Assembly: GCA_029940235.1 (NCBI GenBank)
Contig: JAOZRI010000115.1
Span: forward strand, 1 to 7,072
Source of the DNA: Desulfobacula sp.
Lineage (GTDB): Bacteria > Desulfobacterota > Desulfobacteria > Desulfobacterales > Desulfobacteraceae
DNA: 7,072 nt
Reading direction: 5' to 3'
The notes below the pieces were generated by a model. That model was not told the origin of the DNA. It worked only from the letters and a program-made list of their open reading frames with translations, and did not search any database. This document shows positions 1 to 6,987 of the stretch, one piece after another. A program made the translations under genes and the position numbers. How positions within the stretch are numbered: the first letter of the stretch is position 1; each line of letters starts with the position of its first letter.

Positions 1-1137
1 CATGTTCCATTTGCAAAAGAGGCCATGCACATGCTGAGCAGCAAAGGCTTTGATGACAAGAGCACTGTCCACTATTTTGCCCTCTCCTATCAACTGAGAC
101 GTGCCTTCTATTTTATATCCAACGCCCTTGTGGGTTCAAGCCCATGTATGCAAAATCTAAAAAAACATTTATGGAACAATGTGTTTACCCATAATATTGA
201 TCTATACAGCAGGTTTTTATGGAATAAAATGGAGGATTTTTCTACCCTGCTTCTTGGTGAAACAGGAACAGGGAAGGGAACTGCTGCTAAAGCCATAGGA
301 AGAAGCGGATATATTCCCTTTGACGAAAAAAAACAGTGTTTTATTCAAAGTTTTACAAGGGCATTCTCCTCATTGAACCTTTCCCAATATCCTGAGACCC
401 TGCTTGAATCAGAACTGTTCGGACATACAAAAGGAGCTTTTACAGGAGCAGTGGATAATTATCAAGGTGCATTTGATCGCTGCAGCCCCCATGGCTCAAT
501 TCTTCTTGATGAAATAGGTGAAATTCCAAATCATGTCCAGATTAAATTATTACGGGTTCTCCAGGAGAGAAATTTCTCTCCAGTGGGAACCCATGAAAAG
601 TCAAGATTTAAAGGAAGGGTTATTGGTGCCACTAACCGACCCAAAAAAGATATTATTGATAACACAATTTTCAGAGAAGATTTTTACTACAGGCTTTGTT
701 CGGATATTATTAAAGTGCCTCCCCTTAGGACCAGAATCATGGAAAAGCCTGAAGAGCTGGATGATCTTCTTGAGTTTACAATTAAAAAAACGACTGGCAT
801 CCACTCTAAAAAATTAAGTACAAAAATAAAAAGAACCATTGACCGTCAGCTTGGAAAAGATTATCAATGGCCAGGCAATGTCAGAGAGCTTGAACAGTGT
901 GTAAGAAGTATTGTATTAAGGCGTGACTATAAAGGTAAGGGTGAACAAAAGGATCTTGATCTTACAGAAAAACTTATACAGGGTATTTCAAAGCAAAGCA
1001 TACCTGTTTCATATCTGGTATCAGGATATTGCAAAATTTTATATGACAGGTTTGGCACCTATGAAAAAGTTGCAAAATTAACAGGTTTAGATAGAAGAAC
1101 CATAAAAAAACATATTATTAACTTTAAACAAGATTAA
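1..1137 (+). CDS. Sigma-54-dependent Fis-family transcriptional activator, 5' end outside window
   Basis: An enhancer-binding activator that uses ATP hydrolysis to open promoters held by sigma-54 RNA polymerase. The frame is open to base 1, and family members of this type usually carry more N-terminal sequence, so I treat it as partial. In-frame ATGs at 25 and 31 are possible starts, the second with AGAGG 8 bases upstream. Numbering from ATG 25: Walker A GETGTGKG at 78-85, ESELFGH then the sigma-54 contact loop GAFTGA at 137-142, Walker B ILLDE at 159-163, GATN at 201-204, arginine fingers in REDFYYRL at 217-224, WPGNVREL at 282-289. A Fis-type helix-turn-helix lies at about 346-367 (VAKLTGLDRRTIKKH). 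No receiver, GAF or PAS domain is visible, so the input signal is unknown. The activator function is secure; the target promoters are not known. The acyltransferase gene follows after 8 bases. Confidence 0.93.
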   Translation, partial: HVPFAKEAMHMLSSKGFDDKSTVHYFALSYQLRRAFYFISNALVGSSPCMQNLKKHLWNNVFTHNIDLYSRFLWNKMEDFSTLLLGETGTGKGTAAKAIGRSGYIPFDEKKQCFIQSFTRAFSSLNLSQYPETLLESELFGHTKGAFTGAVDNYQGAFDRCSPHGSILLDEIGEIPNHVQIKLLRVLQERNFSPVGTHEKSRFKGRVIGATNRPKKDIIDNTIFREDFYYRLCSDIIKVPPLRTRIMEKPEELDDLLEFTIKKTTGIHSKKLSTKIKRTIDRQLGKDYQWPGNVRELEQCVRSIVLRRDYKGKGEQKDLDLTEKLIQGISKQSIPVSYLVSGYCKILYDRFGTYEKVAKLTGLDRRTIKKHIINFKQD

Positions 1138-1145
1138 AAACAATT

Positions 1146-2042
1146 ATGCTTGCATTCTTACCACCCCAGATCAAAGGAATTTTATCCATTCTGTTATATA
1201 CAATCAATACTATTGTTCTAACCATTCCCTTGATTTTTATCTCTTTTTTCAAATTTATCATACCTCTCCACAATATAATTATCACTCTTGATAAAATTTT
1301 GATATCCATTGCCACTTTATGGATAGGAATTAATTCATTTAACTCTAAACTTTTCTGTAATATTGAGTGGGATATAAGAGGGCTTGAAAAATTAAAAAAA
1401 AAAGAGTGGTATCTTGTGCTTTCCAACCACCAGTCATGGGTTGATATTCTTGCTTTGCAGTCAACCTTGAATCAAAAAATTCCCATGCTCAAATTTTTCT
1501 TAAAAAAAGAGTTGATATGGGTTCCTTTTCTTGGACTTGCCTGGTGGGCATTGGATTTTCCTTTTATGAAACGATATTCAAAAGCCCAGATAAAAGCAAA
1601 ACCTCATTTAAAAGGAAAAGATCTTATAAGCACAAAAAAAGCGTGTGAGAAATTTAAGCATACACCTGTTTCCATAATAAATTTTGTTGAAGGCACAAGG
1701 TTTACACCAGAGAAAAAAGCTTTACAGCAAAATAATAATTTTACACATCTTCTAAATCCAAAAGCTGGTGGAATAGCTTTTGTTCTCGGCTCCATGGGAG
1801 AACACCTCAATACAATCATTGATGTTACCATTGTTTATCCAGATAAGACTCCCACATTCTGGGAATATATTTCAGGAAAGACCAAAAAAATTATTATCGA
1901 TTTTCAAATCATTGAATTAACAAATTCCCTGACGGGAGATTATTTTAATGATCCTGAATATAAAAAATATTTTTTCTCCTATTTAAATGATCTGTGGCAA
2001 AAAAAAGATGCCCGAATTGAAAGTCTCAAGAACAATATATAA
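1146..2042 (+). CDS. Lysophospholipid acyltransferase, PlsC superfamily, YihG-like
   Basis: Probable membrane-bound acyltransferase that puts a fatty acyl chain on lysophosphatidic acid or a related lysophospholipid. The 298 residues begin with hydrophobic segments at about 12-40 and 42-62. The catalytic HX4D motif is NHQSWVD at 94-100 (H95, D100). The acceptor-phosphate motif is VEGTRF at 181-186, and the block NPKAGGIAFVL at 204-214 completes the family signature. The stretch WVPFLGLAWWALDFPFMKRYS at 125-145 resembles Escherichia coli YihG and eukaryotic AGPAT/LCLAT-type enzymes more than the shorter PlsC; length also fits YihG (about 310). The start has no clear Shine-Dalgarno sequence, so coupling to the upstream activator gene 8 bases away is plausible. 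An A10 tract at 1394-1403 lies in the Lys84-Lys86 codons. Exact substrate and whether it replaces or supplements PlsC cannot be told. Confidence 0.92.
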   Translation: MLAFLPPQIKGILSILLYTINTIVLTIPLIFISFFKFIIPLHNIIITLDKILISIATLWIGINSFNSKLFCNIEWDIRGLEKLKKKEWYLVLSNHQSWVDILALQSTLNQKIPMLKFFLKKELIWVPFLGLAWWALDFPFMKRYSKAQIKAKPHLKGKDLISTKKACEKFKHTPVSIINFVEGTRFTPEKKALQQNNNFTHLLNPKAGGIAFVLGSMGEHLNTIIDVTIVYPDKTPTFWEYISGKTKKIIIDFQIIELTNSLTGDYFNDPEYKKYFFSYLNDLWQKKDARIESLKNNI

Positions 2043-2060
2043 GTTGAACAAGTTGAAACC

Positions 2061-2089
2061 AGTTTTTGAATAAAAATTAGATATTTTTA
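2061..2089. repeat. AT-only overlapping inverted repeats between convergent genes
   Basis: The 34-base gap between the acyltransferase and DUF342 stops, running a little into the latter, holds two mutually exclusive hairpins. One has arms TAAAAAT at 2071-2077 and ATTTTTA at 2083-2089 around TAGAT. The other pairs TTTTT at 2063-2067 with AAAAA at 2072-2076 around GAAT. No GC-rich stem is present. This is the only structure where a bidirectional terminator would be expected, but pure A-T stems are weak, so the terminator role is a guess. Confidence 0.3.
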
Positions 2090-4230
2090 ACCTGCATTTC
2101 ATACACATTAAGATCTTTTTCACCATCAGATGTGCATAGAGATTCCACAATTTTTGAATGGCGAATCATTTCAGACACTCGTTTTTCACTGTGCAGACCT
2201 GTAATAACTGTGCCATTCATAATTACCCCTTCAACAATAACAATTGACTGACCAGGATTCTCATCAGCCCATTTAAGGAGATTGGCTCTTTCTGTTAAAA
2301 GATCTTTTTGGGCTTTATCCAGAGACTTAACTTGCCTGTTCTCTTCCTTAATTACTTCTTCAAGTTTCTCACTCTTATCAAAACAACTATCTAATTTATC
2401 TTCAGCATTCTGGGCATCTGTCTTTAGCTGTACAATTTTATTTTTCATCTCTTTAATGGATCCAATATTTTCAGAGTCTTTTTCCATTAAAGCAATTGTT
2501 GAATTAATCTCTTTCTCTTCCAGTTGCGCCCTGTCCTGAATATGGGCAAGCTCGGTAATCTCTTTTTGAAGATCCCTGTTTTTAAAATTTAATTTTTCTT
2601 TTTTGTCTCCATGATGCTGGAGCTGCTTTTCAAGATTCTCCAGCTTGTCTTTGATTTTTTCCAACTCCTTTTTAGTAAAAACATCATGGCCCACTTTTAT
2701 TGTGCAGGGCTCTGCTTTTTCAGTACCGATATTCCTGGCTGTTACTCCCAACTTGGCTGTTATCTGCGAAGATATAATTTTGCCATTTTCCACAACACAT
2801 CTACCAGAACACTCAATTTCAGAATCCACAATCTCTTTTGCTATAAATACATTACCCATGCACGCAACTTCAGAATTATGGATAAATTTAGCATATACAT
2901 TACCCCTTGCATATATTTTACCTTCATTTATACCGCCTGCAATTCTCACGTTCCCGTCTGCGGTTACTATGCCTCCATCTAATTCTATAATTTTTATATC
3001 ATTACCTTTTACTTTAAATCCGGATTTAACTCGCCCTTTAACATTAACATTACCATCAAAATTGATATGTCCTGTTTCATAGTCCACGTCACCTGAAGTT
3101 ATATATTCTTCATGGACAAAAACACGTCCAGACAATGAAAATTTGGGAAATCCTGTAACATCGGCGATCAATTTAATGCCATCTTCAGAAATTTTTACTC
3201 CACTACCGTATTTGATGGCAAGATCTTTGCCAGGAATAGTTTCAACCTTATCCCCATAAATATTATGGCCATGGCGTGATTCCACCATGGGAATCTTTTC
3301 TGCAAGCACTGTTCCCTCTTCAACAAGAGGAATCTCCCCACGGTCTTTAAAATCAATTACACCATCCTCGGTCATACCCCCGGCTGTAAGATAATCTGTA
3401 TTAAAAAAAAACTCTACTCGGGCATTTTTCCCCTGAATGGGCAAGATACCCTGGGCTATTTTAAAAGCTTTTGTTTTAAATCCACTTGATGAGATAAAGC
3501 CTTGAATCATTTCATCCACTACAATTCCGGACACAATACCTTTATCAAAAAGAGCTTCTTTAACTTGCTCCACAGTGATATTTTCATCAAAACTAACAGT
3601 CTTGGTAAAAAAGGCCGTCATAAAATTCTTTGCAACTTCAAGTTTAATTCCACCTGTAATGGTTTCAGGCTCGAGCAGAAGACTTTTATCGCTGGTGTCT
3701 TCAAGTATTTTTTCAACAGGAGGTTCTTTAGAGCTTATTTTGACTTGATCTTCCTGGGCAGTATCAACTCCCTCTTTTTTTTCTTCTATAGTTTTTTGAT
3801 TCTCTATTCTAACTCTTTTTTGAAGTTTAAGGATGTAATCACGCTGTTTTTCTGTCAAAAGACCGGCATCTACAAGCATTTCCCCTATATGGGTAATCCT
3901 GTTGCTATTTTTAAGTTCGTTTTGCTGCTCTTCAAGTGCTAAGGTTAACACACTTTTATTTATAAAACTCTTTTGGATTGCAATGCTGCCAAATTTAAAC
4001 TCTTTTTTACGAAATTCAAGGGCTTTTGCCGCCCGGGCAAGCCTATCTATATTTTTTGAAGAGATTAACTCATTTGATAAAAAATACTCTTTTAAAGCAG
4101 TTGTCTTATTTTTTGCAGAAGAACCATGCAACAATGCCTGTTGCAACTCTTCCTTGGTAATAAGTAGATTTTTTACGGCAAGCTGACCAATTAATGGTAT
4201 TTTTTTATTGCTTTTTTTAGCTACTGCCAT
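2077..4230 (-). CDS. DUF342/FapA-like protein with N-terminal GspE-N-like repeats and coiled coil
   Basis: A 717-residue protein of the DUF342 (FapA, flagellar assembly protein A) family; precise role unknown. Residues 14-36, 79-103 and 114-138 are GspE-N/MshEN-like repeats (for example IGEMLVDAGLLTEKQ at 115-129). A charged linker follows at about 145-190, then the FapA N-terminal domain at about 195-365. Residues 365-515 form the DUF342 beta-helix, with recurring G-N-V and G-x-I/V turns (FDGNVNVKGRV, ADGNVRIAGGI, ARGNVYAKFI, CMGNVFIAKEI). A long Glu/Lys-rich coiled coil runs at about 517-655, ending in a short beta region. There is no signal peptide or membrane segment. The ATG at 4230 is preferred because GGAG sits 5 bases upstream; extending five codons would require a TTG start at 4245. 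No flagellar gene is nearby, so a flagellar role should not be assumed. It is co-directional with ispH but separated by 131 bases, so it may have its own promoter. Confidence 0.9.
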   Translation of the reverse strand: MAVAKKSNKKIPLIGQLAVKNLLITKEELQQALLHGSSAKNKTTALKEYFLSNELISSKNIDRLARAAKALEFRKKEFKFGSIAIQKSFINKSVLTLALEEQQNELKNSNRITHIGEMLVDAGLLTEKQRDYILKLQKRVRIENQKTIEEKKEGVDTAQEDQVKISSKEPPVEKILEDTSDKSLLLEPETITGGIKLEVAKNFMTAFFTKTVSFDENITVEQVKEALFDKGIVSGIVVDEMIQGFISSSGFKTKAFKIAQGILPIQGKNARVEFFFNTDYLTAGGMTEDGVIDFKDRGEIPLVEEGTVLAEKIPMVESRHGHNIYGDKVETIPGKDLAIKYGSGVKISEDGIKLIADVTGFPKFSLSGRVFVHEEYITSGDVDYETGHINFDGNVNVKGRVKSGFKVKGNDIKIIELDGGIVTADGNVRIAGGINEGKIYARGNVYAKFIHNSEVACMGNVFIAKEIVDSEIECSGRCVVENGKIISSQITAKLGVTARNIGTEKAEPCTIKVGHDVFTKKELEKIKDKLENLEKQLQHHGDKKEKLNFKNRDLQKEITELAHIQDRAQLEEKEINSTIALMEKDSENIGSIKEMKNKIVQLKTDAQNAEDKLDSCFDKSEKLEEVIKEENRQVKSLDKAQKDLLTERANLLKWADENPGQSIVIVEGVIMNGTVITGLHSEKRVSEMIRHSKIVESLCTSDGEKDLNVYEMQVKNI

Positions 4231-4235
4231 AATAT

Positions 4236-4239
4236 CTCC
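4236..4239 (-). promoter_or_regulatory. Ribosome binding site of the DUF342 gene
   Basis: GGAG on the minus strand lies 5 bases before the ATG at 4230-4228. It decides the start: a TTG at 4245 in the same frame is upstream of this site and could not use it. Confidence 0.7.
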
Positions 4240-4249
4240 ATACAAAAAT

Positions 4250-4261
4250 CGCCATGTGGCG
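4250..4261 (-). repeat. Short GC-rich inverted repeat before the DUF342 gene
   Basis: CGCCA at 4250-4254 and TGGCG at 4257-4261 are reverse complements separated by two bases. Read on the minus strand this gives a 4-base-pair CGCC/GGCG stem with a four-base loop followed by ATTTTTG, just upstream of the ribosome binding site. It could be a weak attenuator or an operator half-site; the stem is too short to claim a terminator. Confidence 0.3.
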
Positions 4262-4301
4262 GAACTGATTGTCCTTCATACAATAGCCTGATTTCTGTAG
4301 C

Positions 4302-4331
4302 TTTAACCTAAAGGTCAGGAACCAGGTTAAA
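4302..4331. repeat. Inverted repeat TTTAACCT/AGGTTAAA in the ispH-DUF342 gap
   Basis: Perfect 8-base arms, TTTAACCT at 4302-4309 and AGGTTAAA at 4324-4331, flank 14 bases that themselves contain GGT/ACC (4313-4315 and 4321-4323) around a CAGGA loop. On neither strand does a T-run follow, so it does not look like an intrinsic terminator. It lies about 70-100 bases upstream of the DUF342 start, a position suited to an operator or mRNA leader structure. The function is not known. Confidence 0.45.
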
Positions 4332-4361
4332 ACTCACGTGCAAAGTATAAAAGAATAAAAA

Positions 4362-6077
4362 TCAAATTACAGCTGACACCAATCCAGCACCAAGAAATGA
4401 AGATTCAATAATAAATTCTCCATGGACACTTGAAATAGTAGTATCATTTTTAAAAAATCTTATTAATAAGAGCATAATAAACGGTATAAAAGCAAGGACA
4501 AAAGCCTTATTAACCAATAAATCCATCAAAGATGCCGATAAAACAATACAAATATCCAACAGAAGAACATATTGTATGATTTTAAAGCTCTGTTTTTCTC
4601 CCATAAGTATGGGCAGGGTCTCTTTACCGGTAATTCGATCACCCTGAATCGCAAGAATATCAAAAAAAGCTGTTCGCGCAAAGACAAGACCGGTAGCAAA
4701 GATAAATACAGCTACAACAGGCAGTAAATTATTTTGATTTGCCACGGCTGGTAAAAGACAGGTTACTATTCCCCAGGCAATTGTGATGAGAATGGTTTTG
4801 GAACCAGGGATATCTTTTATTCTGCTCAATTTCCCCTTTCTGGCTGTTAAAGGAATAAATTTTAAATTATATGACAGTCCCAAAAGGCTCATTACAAGTA
4901 AAATCATAAAAGAGAGCACCCCTGCAACATAACTCAGGTACAGCCCTGCTGCACCAGATAACACAGCACAAATCAATAGAATCAGTTTATTGTCCTTATA
5001 AAAGATTGCCCTCTGGGGATTATTATATTTATCAGACTTGATCATGAACAGATTATTCAATATCTGCATGGAAAGCACATACAGCATTGCTATAAATGCA
5101 TGCAGCCAATCTCTGTCAAAGCCCTGGAGCACAGAGCATGCATAGGTTAAAGAGCCTGCTCCTGCTGCGGCCATAACATTTGTTTTTAACAAAAAATCAC
5201 GAATTCCCAGCAAAAAAGAGTGGACAGGATCTTGTTTTTGAAGATTGTGTTCCACTTGAGCACAGGTCTCATTTATAATCCAATTTGGAGTTGATGCTCC
5301 AGCTGTAATAGCTATGGAGCTGGCTGAAGACAACTGTTTATAATCAATCTGGGAAATATCTTCAATATGTACAGCTGGTTTTCCTGTTTTTGATGCAATC
5401 TGTGCCAGACGTTTTGTGTTCCCGCTCTGTTTTCCTCCAACTACAATTACAGCATCATTCTCATTGGCAAGTTTGCGGATCTCTGTCTGACGTCTCTCTG
5501 TCGAGCCACAGATTGTATCAAATATTTTGTAATGGGGAGCATGGATAGTACACCATTTTTTTATCTGATCATAAAACAGTGTGTCCTGGGTTGTCTGGGC
5601 AACAATAACAGCATTTTGAAACTTTGGCAGCTCTTTAAGCTGTTCCATGCTTGTAATGGTAAATCCTCTATTCTTTGCATATCCAAGCAGTCCGACAACC
5701 TCAGGGTGTTTTTCATCTCCAATAATAATTGTGGAATACCCCTTTTGAGCATACTTATTAATGATAACCTGGACTTTTATAACCCGGGGGCAGGTGGCAT
5801 TAATAACTGTAAAACCAGCCTCCTTAAGAGCCTGTTCATCTTCGGGAGGGACTCCATGGGCTCGGATTAAAACAACACCTCTCCCTTTTTGAGGAATTTC
5901 ATCAAGCCTGAAAATTTTTTTTCCCTCAAGCATTTTAAGAACTTGGGGGTTATGGATTAAGGGACCATAGGTATAAAGAGGTTCTTTCTGAGATAGATTG
6001 GATGCATCCAATACCATATCCACAGCCCGCCGGACCCCCATACAAAATCCAGCAGTTTTTGCCACAACTATTTTCAT
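4362..6077 (-). CDS. ispH: IspH (HMBPP reductase) fused to a UbiA-type prenyltransferase domain
   Basis: Residues 1-280 are IspH/LytB, the [4Fe-4S] enzyme that reduces HMBPP to IPP and DMAPP in the last step of the MEP pathway. The three cluster cysteines are present: C12 (GFCMGVRRA), C96 (NATCPRV) and C190 (TICGSTE). Substrate residues H42, H74 (RAHGV), H124 and E126 (KHPEV), S218/N220 (SGNTKRL) and S262 (GASTPNW) are also present. Normal IspH ends near here (about 280-315 residues), but the frame continues to 571 with about nine hydrophobic segments: roughly 299-318, 323-345, 364-384, 386-405, 426-446, 449-472, 499-521, 524-542 and 555-571. UbiA features are NNLFMIKSD at 341-349 followed by NNPQR, IPGSKT at 423-428, and DILAIQGDRITGKETLP at 473-489. 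The central aspartates of both UbiA motifs are replaced (M345, A476), so prenyltransferase activity is uncertain. IspH function is secure. It follows parB after 46 bases, and the start lacks a Shine-Dalgarno sequence. Confidence 0.94.
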   Translation of the reverse strand: MKIVVAKTAGFCMGVRRAVDMVLDASNLSQKEPLYTYGPLIHNPQVLKMLEGKKIFRLDEIPQKGRGVVLIRAHGVPPEDEQALKEAGFTVINATCPRVIKVQVIINKYAQKGYSTIIIGDEKHPEVVGLLGYAKNRGFTITSMEQLKELPKFQNAVIVAQTTQDTLFYDQIKKWCTIHAPHYKIFDTICGSTERRQTEIRKLANENDAVIVVGGKQSGNTKRLAQIASKTGKPAVHIEDISQIDYKQLSSASSIAITAGASTPNWIINETCAQVEHNLQKQDPVHSFLLGIRDFLLKTNVMAAAGAGSLTYACSVLQGFDRDWLHAFIAMLYVLSMQILNNLFMIKSDKYNNPQRAIFYKDNKLILLICAVLSGAAGLYLSYVAGVLSFMILLVMSLLGLSYNLKFIPLTARKGKLSRIKDIPGSKTILITIAWGIVTCLLPAVANQNNLLPVVAVFIFATGLVFARTAFFDILAIQGDRITGKETLPILMGEKQSFKIIQYVLLLDICIVLSASLMDLLVNKAFVLAFIPFIMLLLIRFFKNDTTISSVHGEFIIESSFLGAGLVSAVI

Positions 6078-6111
6078 ATCACAACTGTTTTCATACTCAA
6101 TTTATTTTCAT
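6061..6111 (-). repeat. Three tandem 17-base ATG-starting units at the ispH start, with two mini-ORFs
   Basis: On the minus strand three consecutive 17-base units begin at 6111, 6094 and 6077, each starting ATGAAAA. The second and third match at 14 of 17 bases; the first is more diverged. The third unit is the ispH start itself. The first ATG opens MKIN-stop (6111-6097). The second opens MKTVVI-stop (6094-6074), a near copy of the IspH N-terminus MKIVVA, and its TGA overlaps the ispH ATG as ATGA. None of the three ATGs has a good Shine-Dalgarno sequence. Confidence 0.6.
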
Positions 6112-6123
6112 GCTAAAAATATT

Positions 6124-6987
6124 TTATGAAATTTGACTCAAAAGATTGATCAGGCGCTGGAACTCTATTTTTGATTTAAAATTAATTTCAATTGTGCCTT
6201 TTTCTCCACTTTTTTTAATTATAACCCTGGATTTAATTTGGCGGGTAAGAAGAGAACTTGTTTCATCAAGGAGTTGTTTTTCCTGGGCAGATATTTTCTT
6301 TTGCAGTTTTTGCGGCTCTTTTTTTACATCGTTAACAAGTTTCTCAGTCTGCCTTACAGACAAACCCTTTTTAAGAACAATTTTAAAAAGATGAATTTGG
6401 TTTTCATGTATGCCGGCTCCCATTAAAGCCCTTGCATGCCCCATTGATATCTCCTGGGCAATCAGGCTGGCTTTAATTATGTCAGGAAGATTTCTAAGAC
6501 GTAAAAGATTTGCAATTGTAGAACGATTTTTTCCTATTTTCTGGGCAACTTTTGCCTGGGTGTATTTAAATTCATCAATCAACCTATGATAGGCTTCTGC
6601 CTCCTCAAGTACATTTAAATTCTGCCTTTGAATATTTTCAATAATGGAAACTTGAAGAACCTGTTCATCTGTTAAATCTTTTAAAATCACCGGCACATGG
6701 GTCAAATCAGCCTTTCTGGCAGCACGGAGTCTTCTCTCTCCTGCTATCAATTCATAGGAACCATCAATATTTCGTATTAATAGAGGCTGTAAGACACCCT
6801 GCTGAGCAATAGATTGAGTTAATCTGTCAAGCTCTTCCTGGCTGAATGTAGTTCTTGGCTGATAACGATTGGGCGCAATTTCACCTATAGGGCACATAAA
6901 AAAATCAGAATTGGCATCATCTGCTTCAAAATCAGGTATTAATGCTGAAATCCCGCGGCCAAGTCCACTGTTTCTCTTTTTTTTCAT
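6124..6987 (-). CDS. parB: ParB/Spo0J chromosome partition protein
   Basis: ParB binds parS sites near the replication origin, spreads as a CTP-dependent DNA clamp and works with the ParA ATPase to segregate chromosomes. The 287 residues are a normal length. The N-terminal GLGRG at 8-12 is the conserved ParA-stimulating motif. The CTP-binding domain spans about 32-125, with NRYQPR at 40-45, AGERRLRAA at 82-90 and ENIQRQNL at 117-124. A helix-turn-helix at about 142-164 (TQAKVAQKIGKNRSTIANLLRL) and MGHARAL at 182-188 form the parS-reading domain. The C-terminal 235-287 is the likely dimerisation domain. The ATG at 6987 overlaps the parA stop as ATGA, indicating translational coupling. AGGAGGT lies 13 bases upstream, longer than usual, and no better in-frame start exists. 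No good parS site was found in the window. Confidence 0.96.
   Translation of the reverse strand: MKKKRNSGLGRGISALIPDFEADDANSDFFMCPIGEIAPNRYQPRTTFSQEELDRLTQSIAQQGVLQPLLIRNIDGSYELIAGERRLRAARKADLTHVPVILKDLTDEQVLQVSIIENIQRQNLNVLEEAEAYHRLIDEFKYTQAKVAQKIGKNRSTIANLLRLRNLPDIIKASLIAQEISMGHARALMGAGIHENQIHLFKIVLKKGLSVRQTEKLVNDVKKEPQKLQKKISAQEKQLLDETSSLLTRQIKSRVIIKKSGEKGTIEINFKSKIEFQRLINLLSQIS

Noticed and set aside
1053..1074. Sigma-54 promoter-like TTGGCAC followed by TTGCA
   Set aside because: The two halves are 16 bases apart between GG and GC instead of the required 10, and they lie inside the helix-turn-helix coding region of the activator.
2645..3082. Open frame of 145 codons on the plus strand
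   Set aside because: It lies fully antisense to the DUF342 beta-helix coding region, has no ribosome binding site of note and its protein has no recognisable motif; it is a shadow of the repetitive glycine-valine coding sequence.
4231..4245. Five-codon N-terminal extension of the DUF342 protein
   Set aside because: The extension would begin with TTG and contains the GGAG that serves the ATG at 4230.
4302..4331. Intrinsic terminator for ispH
   Set aside because: The stem is AT-rich and no run of T follows it on either strand.
4329..4344. Possible parS site around CACGTG at 4335-4340
   Set aside because: Only the core and three flanking positions fit TGTTTCACGTGAAACA (9 of 16), so it is too degenerate to call.
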